In this document: one piece after another, positions 22,881 to 31,290 of the stretch
Position numbering within the stretch: the stretch's first letter is position 1
Layout of the letters: every line of letters starts with the position of its first letter
NCBI GenBank assembly: GCA_001790855.1
Contig: MGDH01000039.1
Coordinates: 1-38,082, forward strand
DNA length: 38,082 nt
Origin: Candidatus Schekmanbacteria bacterium RIFCSPLOWO2_02_FULL_38_14
GTDB taxonomy: Bacteria > Schekmanbacteria > GWA2-38-11
Direction of reading: 5' to 3'
Translations under genes and position numbers: made by a program
Notes under the pieces: generated by a model
Seen by the model: the letters and a program-made list of their open reading frames with translations, nothing else
Database searches by the model: none
Told to the model about the DNA's origin: nothing

Positions 22881-24263
22881 ATGTTAAACAACGACACTAT
22901 CGCCGCTATTTCAACTCCAATCGGAAAGGGGGGAATCGGAATAGTAAGGCTAAGTGGTCCCCTTTCTTTTCAAATCGGGAAAAAAATCTTAAAATTGTCA
23001 TCTTCAGATAACCTCCTCCAAACAACATCCCACACAGTGCTTCACGGATGGCTTTTTGACCCTGAGAGAAAAATATCAATAGATGAGGTTCTTGTAACGC
23101 TCCTGAGAGAACCAAAGACCTATACAAGAGAGGATATGCTTGAGATAAGCTGCCACGGAGGTGAAATCGCACTGAAAGAAGCCCTTGCGCTCTGTATGAA
23201 AAACGGAGCAAGAATAGCAGAGCCGGGAGAATTCACAAAACGCGCTTTTTTAAACGGAAGGATTGACCTCTCTCAGGCTGAAGCAGTGCTTGATATAATA
23301 AACTCAGGCGCTGAAAAGTCTCTTTTAGCCGCAGCAGAGCAGCTCCAGGGAGGTCTTGGAAAAAGAATCAATGAAATAAAAGATTCTGTAATAAACACCG
23401 TCTCTCAGCTTGAAGCATCAGTTGATTTCCCTGAAGAAGAGCTTGAGTTTGAGAAAAGGGAGAACATTCTCAAAGGGCTTTCATCACAGGTTGAAAAAAT
23501 AGATTCTCTCCTGAGCACTGAAAGGACAGGAAAAATATTAAGGGAAGGGTTAACCTGTTCCATAGTCGGGAAGCCGAATGTTGGGAAATCCACTCTCTTT
23601 AACATACTCCTTGATGAAGAAAGGTCAATAGTAACCCCAGTTCCCGGAACCACAAGGGATTTTATAAAAGAAGAGTTTTCAGTTGACGGATTTCCCTTAA
23701 AACTTGCTGACACTGCCGGCATTGCTGAAATGGATGATGAGCTTGGAAGGGAAGGGGTCAGAAGAAGCCGGGAGCAGATTAAAAAGTCTGATTTTGTAAT
23801 TTTTCTCCTTGATGCCTCCCGCGGGCTTTCAGACGAGGACGGCAAAATCTTCTCTTTGATAGAGTCAAAGGAAAAAATAATCCTCTTAAACAAAACCGAC
23901 CTTCCAAAAAAGATTAACACCGGAATTTTAAATACACTCATAAACAGGGAGAAATTTATTGAAGTCTCCTTAAAGGAAAAAAAAGGAGTTGATGAATTTC
24001 TGCTTGAAATTAAAAGAATCATAACAGGGAATAATTCCGGAGAATTCTCTGCAATAACCATAAACCTTCGCCACAAGAGCCTTCTTGAAAAAACAAAGGA
24101 ATCGATTCGTAAGGCAGAAAAAAGCATAAGAGACAATTTATCTGAAGAGTTTGCATCCTTTGATTTAAAAGAAGCCTTGAACTATCTCGGAGAGATTACA
24201 GGGGAAACCTACACAGAGGAGATACTTAACAGGATTTTTGAAAATTTTTGCATAGGTAAGTAG
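22881..24263 (+). CDS. mnmE: tRNA uridine-5-carboxymethylaminomethyl modification GTPase MnmE
   Basis: GTPase that, with MnmG, modifies the wobble uridine of certain tRNAs. The 460 residues show the folate-binding N-terminal domain (DTIAAISTPIGKGGIGIVRLSGP, then CHGGEIALKEAL). A GTPase domain is inserted in the helical domain, with GKPNVGKSTLFN (about 227-238), TTRDF, DTAGIAEMDDELGREGV and NKTDLP. The C-terminus is the catalytic FCIGK. MnmG is not in the window. The gene converges on pyk 24 bases away. Confidence 0.96.
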   Translation: MLNNDTIAAISTPIGKGGIGIVRLSGPLSFQIGKKILKLSSSDNLLQTTSHTVLHGWLFDPERKISIDEVLVTLLREPKTYTREDMLEISCHGGEIALKEALALCMKNGARIAEPGEFTKRAFLNGRIDLSQAEAVLDIINSGAEKSLLAAAEQLQGGLGKRINEIKDSVINTVSQLEASVDFPEEELEFEKRENILKGLSSQVEKIDSLLSTERTGKILREGLTCSIVGKPNVGKSTLFNILLDEERSIVTPVPGTTRDFIKEEFSVDGFPLKLADTAGIAEMDDELGREGVRRSREQIKKSDFVIFLLDASRGLSDEDGKIFSLIESKEKIILLNKTDLPKKINTGILNTLINREKFIEVSLKEKKGVDEFLLEIKRIITGNNSGEFSAITINLRHKSLLEKTKESIRKAEKSIRDNLSEEFASFDLKEALNYLGEITGETYTEEILNRIFENFCIGK

Positions 24264-24287
24264 GCGGGAGTCCATAAATCCAACCCT

Positions 24288-25706
24288 CTATAACCTGAAA
24301 GCCTTTATAATATTTGTATTTCCTTTCTTTCCAACAGGCAAACCCGCTGTCATAACAACCATATCTCCCTTTTTCACAAGCCCTGACTCCAGAGAGGCCT
24401 TTTCAGCTTTGTTTATCATGTCATCAGTGTTTTTGAAACTATCTATCAATATTGAACAGACACCCCAGCATAATGAAAGTCTTCTGACTGTTTTAATATC
24501 AGGGCTTACTGCAATTATTACCTGCCATGGTCTGAACCTTGAGACCTGTATTGCAGTATAACCGGACTGGGTTGGAGCAATTATTGCCTTTGCATTTAAA
24601 TCAAGGGCTGTTAAACAGGCAGTATGGGATATGGCATCAGGGATTGTCTTTTCTCTTTTCATATTTTCTTTGCAGAAAATCTTCTGCTCCGGAAGATATT
24701 TTTCTGTGCTTTCAGCAATCTTTGACATAATCTTCACTGCCCTGAGCGGATATTTTCCAACCGCAGTCTCTTCAGACAACATCATGGCGTCTGTCCCATC
24801 AAGAACTGAATTGGCAATATCAGTTACCTCTGCCCTTGTAGGCTCCGGATTCTCCACCATTGATTTTAACATCTGTGTGGCTGTTATAACAGGTTTTCCG
24901 CAGAGATTACTCTTGTTTATTATCATCTTCTGAACCTGAGGTATCTCTTCTATAGGGATTTCAACTCCCAAATCACCCCTTGCTACCATTAACCCGTCAG
25001 ATGCTTCAATTATCTCATCAATCTTTTTTACTGCTTCAGGTTTTTCGATTTTTGCTATAACTGGAATTGAAGCCCCTTTTTTTCTTATTATCTCCTTTAC
25101 CTTTTTGATGTCCTCTGCACTGCGCACAAATGAGAGTGCTATAAAATCCACATTGCACTTAATTCCAAGCTCTAAATCCTTAATATCCTTTGCAGTTAGA
25201 GATGGGATTTTTAATTTTGTGAATGGGAGGTTTATTCCTTTTTTTGATGAAATTAACCCCCCTGCTGTTACTTTGCATCTTATCTCAGTTTTAGATTTGC
25301 CAATTACCTCAGCCCTGACAGAGCCGTCTGCAATCAGTATAGTGTCGCCTTTTTTTATTTCCTGAGGGAGATTTTTATAATTTACTGATATCCTTTTCTC
25401 GCCCCCAATAATATTCTGCGTTGTCAGGTCAAACAGCATTCCATTTTTAAGCAGAATACTTTTATCTTTTAAATTGCCAATCCTTATCCTTGGTCCTGTG
25501 AGGTCCTGGAGTATTGCAATCGGTTTGCCAAGCTCTGAAGATATTTTTCTGATGGATTGGATGAGACTCTTGTGCCACTGCCTTGTTCCGTGGGAAAAAT
25601 TAAGCCGTACCACATTGACCCCTGCTGATATAAGCTCTTTAAGAACTTGCTCTGAACTGCTCGCAGGTCCAATTGTGGCAACAATTTTTGTCTTACGCAA
25701 AATCAA
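24288..25706 (-). CDS. pyk: Pyruvate kinase
   Basis: Converts phosphoenolpyruvate and ADP to pyruvate and ATP. The 472 residues carry TKIVATIGPASSS, VVRLNFSHG, FIALSFVRSAEDI, the active-site lysine region IPVIAKIEKPEAV, MVARGDLGVEIP and ITATQMLKSM. The C-terminal domain is of normal size, with no extra PEP-utiliser domain. The start is a TTG that overlaps the TGA of pfkA (TTGA at 25706-25703), so translation is probably coupled to pfkA. It is the last gene of a four-gene minus-strand operon. Confidence 0.95.
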   Translation of the reverse strand: MILRKTKIVATIGPASSSEQVLKELISAGVNVVRLNFSHGTRQWHKSLIQSIRKISSELGKPIAILQDLTGPRIRIGNLKDKSILLKNGMLFDLTTQNIIGGEKRISVNYKNLPQEIKKGDTILIADGSVRAEVIGKSKTEIRCKVTAGGLISSKKGINLPFTKLKIPSLTAKDIKDLELGIKCNVDFIALSFVRSAEDIKKVKEIIRKKGASIPVIAKIEKPEAVKKIDEIIEASDGLMVARGDLGVEIPIEEIPQVQKMIINKSNLCGKPVITATQMLKSMVENPEPTRAEVTDIANSVLDGTDAMMLSEETAVGKYPLRAVKIMSKIAESTEKYLPEQKIFCKENMKREKTIPDAISHTACLTALDLNAKAIIAPTQSGYTAIQVSRFRPWQVIIAVSPDIKTVRRLSLCWGVCSILIDSFKNTDDMINKAEKASLESGLVKKGDMVVMTAGLPVGKKGNTNIIKAFRL

Positions 25707-26812
25707 TCCCCAAAAGATGTGCCTACTGACCTTGCATACCTTACAAGATGAGAATCTGGAGAAACCTTTTTCAGGCTTTTAATGGCTTTTTCAATTTCGA
25801 CAGGGGTGATTTTCCATCCATTTAAAGCAACCATCTTGCCAAAATTCTTTTCAGCTACAAACCTCACAGCCTCGCACCCAAACTTTGTCGCAAGAATCCT
25901 GTCATATGCAGTTGGAGAACCTCCGCGCTGTATGTGGCCAAGAACAGTTACTCTCACTTCAAGCCCTGTTATTTTTTCAATCTGTGCTGCAACACAGTTC
26001 CCTATACCACCAAGCCTTATAGGGTCCGGGCTGTCTGTAACAATTTTTTTTACCACCATCTCACCGTCTTTTGGCTTTGCCCCTTCAGAAACAACAATAA
26101 TGCTGAACTTTTTTCCGCTTCCCCTGCTTCTATCAAGAACCCTCCGGCAGATTTTTTTTATTTCAAATGGTATTTCAGGAATAAGGATAATGTCAGCGCC
26201 TCCTGCAATCCCTGAACAAAGCCCAAGCCACCCCGCATAACGCCCCATAACCTCAACTATCATCACCCTGTGATGGGACTGGGCTGTTGTCTGGAGCTTG
26301 TCAATTGCATCTGTTGCTATAACCACAGCTGAATCAAATCCTGAGGTCGTATCAGTAAAATTGACATCATTGTCAATGGTCTTTGGTATGCCAATGACAT
26401 TTATCCCTTTTTTGTAAAGTTTATACGCAATTGAAAGTGTTCCGTCTCCACCGGTACATATCAAGGCATCAAGCCTGTTTTTTTTATAATTTTTTAAAGC
26501 AATGTCTGAAAGGTCTTTGTGAAGAATCTTACCGTTTTTTTTCACAGGGTAACTGAACGGGTTAGCTTTGTTTGAAGTGCCAAGTATTGTCCCGCCCTGA
26601 CTCATAATTCCTGATGCTGCCATAAAGGATAGTTTTTGGAATCTGTTTTCAACAAGCCCCTCATAGCCATCCTTAAAGCCTATCACCTCAAAGCCGTATT
26701 CGTTGATTGCAGTTTTTGTAACGGCCCGAATCACTGCATTAAGCCCCGGGCAGTCGCCTCCGCCTGTTAGAATTCCGATTTTTTTTCTGTTTTTCATTTT
26801 AGCCATAACCAT
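25703..26812 (-). CDS. pfkA: 6-phosphofructokinase (phosphoryl donor uncertain)
   Basis: Phosphorylates fructose 6-phosphate in glycolysis. The 369 residues have GGGDCPGLNAVIR (about 17-29), TGGDGTLSIAYKL (120-132), PKTIDNDV (143-150, catalytic base D147), the MIVEVMGRYAGWLG segment and LGHIQRGGSP. Two residues are informative: G124 matches the glycine of ATP-dependent enzymes, whereas K144 in PKTIDND matches the lysine typical of pyrophosphate-dependent enzymes. This mixed pattern is known in a group that includes ATP users, so ATP is more likely but not proven. The ATG follows the stop of the lipoprotein gene directly. Confidence 0.92.
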   Translation of the reverse strand: MVMAKMKNRKKIGILTGGGDCPGLNAVIRAVTKTAINEYGFEVIGFKDGYEGLVENRFQKLSFMAASGIMSQGGTILGTSNKANPFSYPVKKNGKILHKDLSDIALKNYKKNRLDALICTGGDGTLSIAYKLYKKGINVIGIPKTIDNDVNFTDTTSGFDSAVVIATDAIDKLQTTAQSHHRVMIVEVMGRYAGWLGLCSGIAGGADIILIPEIPFEIKKICRRVLDRSRGSGKKFSIIVVSEGAKPKDGEMVVKKIVTDSPDPIRLGGIGNCVAAQIEKITGLEVRVTVLGHIQRGGSPTAYDRILATKFGCEAVRFVAEKNFGKMVALNGWKITPVEIEKAIKSLKKVSPDSHLVRYARSVGTSFGD

Positions 26813-27925
26813 CTAAGGATTTGACGGAACGCTCTGGCTCTGGGATTTGCCCGTCTCTGCAGCAGGCAATGGTTTATTCTCTGGCTCTTTAACAGGGCTG
26901 ATAACAGCAACGCCTTCCTGAGATTTGCCGGCATCTGTTTTTTCAGAAGGGACGATATTGGTTTCCTCAACACGCGACATTCCTTTTTTCAACCCCAAGG
27001 AAAATTTTGCGAGGAACTCAGGATTGCCTTTATACTGTTTTCTTATATCGTCCTCAACCCTCATTGACCATTCCTCAAAGCCAAGGGTGCTTAAAGACAA
27101 TACCGATTCAGCAGCTTTTGAAGGGTCCAGAGCGCTGTTGCCATTTAAGTAAAAAAGATATTTGCTGGCATCATACAAACTAAACGCAAGGTTTCTCTTG
27201 AAATATTCTGTTCTGCTTGTCTCACCCGGGGCTTCGCAACTCGCCTTTACCCCCTTATCAATCTTCTCCTGCGGAAGGTAAATCACAATTTTTCTCGGTT
27301 CTTCATTTATTCTCTGCTTTGAAAGAATTGTAAACATATCAACTTTTAATTTGCCCATTTCATCTGTAGTAGCTTCGCTTACCATCTCTTCATTGAGACA
27401 TATCTGAAGTTTTTTCTTCGCTAAAGGAGTAACTTTTTTTACTTCTTCCTTTTCAGATTTTGTAAAAGACCTTGAGATCTCTTTAAACTCTGACCGTTTT
27501 TCAGACTCCATATTCATAAAAGGATTTAAACCTGACATTGTCATGCTAAACTGCTCGCCAAGCCAGTCATTTGGTATGGCGCCAAAAAAAGGAATGATAT
27601 CCAAAACATTTAAAACTATAGCTACAGGAATTCCTCCGATGCCCAAGAAAAATTCGTAAGACTCCCTCCATCCTTGATAAGGAGTAAATTCTTCCAATTT
27701 AACAGTATGTTTTTCCTTTGCGATTATAGATTTTTTTATCTCGTCAAGCTCCAGATTATAAGCAAGTTTTTCCTTGTTATTGGCTTCTCCGTTAATATCT
27801 GAAATAACATTGCCTGCTGTGCTTGATTCCTCTCTTGAAACATCTTCTGCATTTTCAATATATTTTATATGGTTTGCGCATCCGGCAAGAAAAAATATAA
27901 TAACAACAAAGATAATTTTTCTCAT
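26813..27925 (-). CDS. Predicted lipoprotein of unknown function
   Basis: A 370-residue protein with a lipoprotein signal: MRKIIFVVIIFFLAGC, lipobox LAGC, lipidated cysteine at residue 16. The mature part is charged and probably helical, except for a hydrophobic stretch at about 92-117 (FFLGIGGIPVAIVLNVLDIIPFFG), which could be a membrane segment or hairpin. The C-terminus (about 320-370) is low in structure and rich in proline, glutamate and serine. I recognise no family. Its ATG overlaps the TGA of the upstream secreted-protein gene (ATGA), and its stop abuts pfkA. The two envelope proteins may act together; a link to glycolysis is not evident. Confidence 0.75.
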   Translation of the reverse strand: MRKIIFVVIIFFLAGCANHIKYIENAEDVSREESSTAGNVISDINGEANNKEKLAYNLELDEIKKSIIAKEKHTVKLEEFTPYQGWRESYEFFLGIGGIPVAIVLNVLDIIPFFGAIPNDWLGEQFSMTMSGLNPFMNMESEKRSEFKEISRSFTKSEKEEVKKVTPLAKKKLQICLNEEMVSEATTDEMGKLKVDMFTILSKQRINEEPRKIVIYLPQEKIDKGVKASCEAPGETSRTEYFKRNLAFSLYDASKYLFYLNGNSALDPSKAAESVLSLSTLGFEEWSMRVEDDIRKQYKGNPEFLAKFSLGLKKGMSRVEETNIVPSEKTDAGKSQEGVAVISPVKEPENKPLPAAETGKSQSQSVPSNP

Positions 27926-28449
27926 TGTTTTACCCCTGTAAAATTAAGCGCTCCTGAAAAATTAGCAGTGCCGATATCCTTTTCTATAGGTCCTAACTTA
28001 TATATAACCTTGCACTTTCCTGTAATCGTGCCACTTCCTTTTATACTGCCATCTGTCTGCATAGTTGTAATTATCTGATAATTTTTTATGCTTATCTCCA
28101 GTTCGGTATTATCCAGATAGCTTCCATAATTGTCATTGATATATTTTTGGGCTTGGCTTCTTATCTTATTTTTATCAAGGGTCAAATAGAGCTTTTTTGC
28201 TCCTGCCTTTTTCCATGTTCCTGCAAAGTTATATGTCCCGATATCAATGGTCACGGTCTTATTGGCATTGATGACAACCTGCTTCCCTGTGAAACTGTTT
28301 GTGCTTTCCTTCTTTATCTTCTTGAACTTTGCTTTAATATCATAAGTTCCGTCAACAATCCATGTTCCTTTAAAATCCGCTGCAAAAGAAGAAAGAGCAA
28401 AAGCTAAAAATATACTTATTATTGAAAGAATCAGATTTCTTTTCCTCAT
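27922..28449 (-). CDS. Predicted secreted beta-rich protein of unknown function
   Basis: A 175-residue protein with a clear signal peptide (MRKRNLILSIISIFLAFALSSFAA, cleavage near 23-24). The mature part has many short polar/hydrophobic alternations with GTW, TYDIKAKFKKIKK, VVINANKTVTI, TYNFAGTWKK, KKLYLTLDK and SIKGSGTITGKCKVIYKL. This suggests a lipocalin-like or small beta-barrel fold, but I do not recognise the family. AAAGGAG lies 7 bases before the ATG and a promoter lies upstream. It is the first gene of the operon and overlaps the lipoprotein gene by ATGA. Confidence 0.7.
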   Translation of the reverse strand: MRKRNLILSIISIFLAFALSSFAADFKGTWIVDGTYDIKAKFKKIKKESTNSFTGKQVVINANKTVTIDIGTYNFAGTWKKAGAKKLYLTLDKNKIRSQAQKYINDNYGSYLDNTELEISIKNYQIITTMQTDGSIKGSGTITGKCKVIYKLGPIEKDIGTANFSGALNFTGVKQ

Positions 28450-28491
28450 AGATAGGCTCCTTTAAAATTTAAGCTGTTTTATTAAAAAAAT

Positions 28492-28519
28492 AGTTTATCT
28501 GGTTTAGCTCTTTTGTCAA
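28492..28519 (-). promoter_or_regulatory. Promoter for the secreted protein-lipoprotein-pfkA-pyk operon
   Basis: On the minus strand a perfect TTGACA (28519-28514), a 16-base spacer and TAAACT (28497-28492), 42 bases before the start codon at 28449. Confidence 0.5.
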
Positions 28520-28574
28520 ACCATTTTTATAAAGTATGAGAACTTACAGCTAATCTGTGCAATTATATCTGATA

Positions 28575-28603
28575 TTGACATATAAGGAAAAATATTGGAT
28601 ATG
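28575..28603 (+). promoter_or_regulatory. Weak candidate promoter for cysS
   Basis: Perfect TTGACA (28575-28580), a 17-base spacer and a poor -10 GATATG (28598-28603), 31 bases before the cysS ATG. Only the -35 element is convincing. Confidence 0.3.
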
Positions 28604-28634
28604 AAAGTTCTGTAAATCAGATGAAAGGTTTGCG

Positions 28635-30104
<1,470 letters not shown>

Positions 30105-30116
30105 CCTTCTGGTATT

Positions 30117-30899
30117 ATGGATAAAGAATCACAAAATTTTGTCTATGGCATAAACCCTGTTCTTGAGCTTTTAAAAGCAGAAAGAAGAAAAGCCCGGAAG
30201 CTCTTACTGTCAAGAGAGAACCGTTCAAAGGCGGTTGACCGGATATTAACTTTTGCAGGGGAAAAAGGCATCCAGATTGAATGGAAGGAAAAAAAAGAGT
30301 TGGATAAAATCTCGCTTTTCTCAAACCATCAGGGGATTATCTGTCTTACAACCCCATTTACTTTTAAAAAGCTGGCTGATTCCATTGATGAAAAAACTGA
30401 CCGCGCCACCAGCGCTGACTTTTACATCATCCTTGACAGCATAAACGACCCAATGAATTTTGGCTCAATAATAAGGAGCTGCGTGATTGCCGGAGTTGAC
30501 GGGATAGTTATTCCAAAACACGGCTCCTGCCCTGTAACAGCAACAGTTGCAAAAGCCTCTGCAGGGGCTGTTGAATATGCCTCAATAATAATGGAGACCA
30601 ATCTCGTAAATGCAATCTCTTTAATGAAAGAAAAGGGGCTTTGGGTTTTTGGTCTTGATGAAAAGGGACGCCTTCCCTATACAGAAATAGATTTTTCTGT
30701 CCCCCTTGCCCTTGTTTTTGGAAGCGAAGGAAAAGGAATTAGAAATCTGGTAAAAAAGAACTGCGACGAAACAGTTTCTATCCCGTCAAGGGCAGGTATG
30801 ACCTCCCTCAATGTATCTTCAGCGGTTTCAGTTGTTGCCTTTGAGGTTGCAAGACAGCGCGGGGTTAGACTCGGAAAGGGCTCTAATTCTAAAGCCTGA
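30117..30899 (+). CDS. rlmB: SpoU/TrmH family RNA 2'-O-methyltransferase (probable 23S rRNA RlmB)
   Basis: SPOUT-class methyltransferase that uses S-adenosylmethionine to methylate a ribose 2'-OH. The 260 residues have an N-terminal substrate-binding domain (about 1-85, YGINPVLELLKAERRKARKLLLS) and the three SpoU motifs: ILDSINDPMNFGSIIRSC, LALVFGSEGKGIRNLV and IPSRAGMTSLNVSSAVSVVAFEV. RlmB methylates a guanosine of 23S rRNA; the exact target cannot be read from the sequence, and a TrmH-type tRNA target is possible. The cysS-rlmB order is common. Confidence 0.88.
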   Translation: MDKESQNFVYGINPVLELLKAERRKARKLLLSRENRSKAVDRILTFAGEKGIQIEWKEKKELDKISLFSNHQGIICLTTPFTFKKLADSIDEKTDRATSADFYIILDSINDPMNFGSIIRSCVIAGVDGIVIPKHGSCPVTATVAKASAGAVEYASIIMETNLVNAISLMKEKGLWVFGLDEKGRLPYTEIDFSVPLALVFGSEGKGIRNLVKKNCDETVSIPSRAGMTSLNVSSAVSVVAFEVARQRGVRLGKGSNSKA

Positions 30900-30977
30900 C
30901 TCATTATTATTTTAAGAAAAGTTCACCTCTTTCTGCCTTGACAAATCTTTTTAAGACATTTAAAAGAAAACACACCT

Positions 30978-31051
<74 letters not shown>

Positions 31052-31058
31052 ATAAAAC

Positions 31059-31161
31059 AGTGAATAGTCGTTAGTGAATAGTGAACAGGGATTATAGATT
31101 GATTAATTCTTTTAATATTCAATTAGTTTTGCTATTTACTATTCACTGAATACTATTCACT
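31059..31161. repeat. Inverted heptamer repeats between two tRNA genes
   Basis: The left arm (31059-31093) divides into AGTGAAT, AGTCGTT, AGTGAAT, AGTGAAC and AGGGATT. The right arm (31134-31161) divides into ATTTACT, ATTCACT, GAATACT and ATTCACT, the reverse complement family. An AT-rich 40-base centre separates them. The element occupies nearly the whole spacer between tRNA-Arg and tRNA-His. Confidence 0.85.
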
Positions 31162-31169
31162 AACTTCAC

Positions 31170-31243
31170 GGTGAGCGTAGCTCAATTGGTAGAGCACTGG
31201 ACTGTGGCTCCAGTGGTTGCGGGTTCAATCCCCGTCGCTCACC
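31170..31243 (+). tRNA. tRNA-His (anticodon GTG)
   Basis: Acceptor arms GTGAGCG and CGCTCAC pair, and the extra G at -1 (31170) can pair with discriminator C73 (31243), the identity element of tRNA-His. The anticodon stem CTGGA/TCCAG encloses CTGTGGC with anticodon GTG. The T arm is GCGGGTTCAATCCCCGT. CCA is not encoded. Confidence 0.95.
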
Positions 31244-31290
31244 CTCCTCTCCTTTATAATTGCCATAATCTTAAGCGCTAAGGGCGAAAT

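Noticed and set aside
23405-24136. Minus-strand open frame of 243 codons in mnmE
   Set aside because: It is antisense to the well-supported GTPase domain, rich in serine and phenylalanine, and has no recognisable motif.
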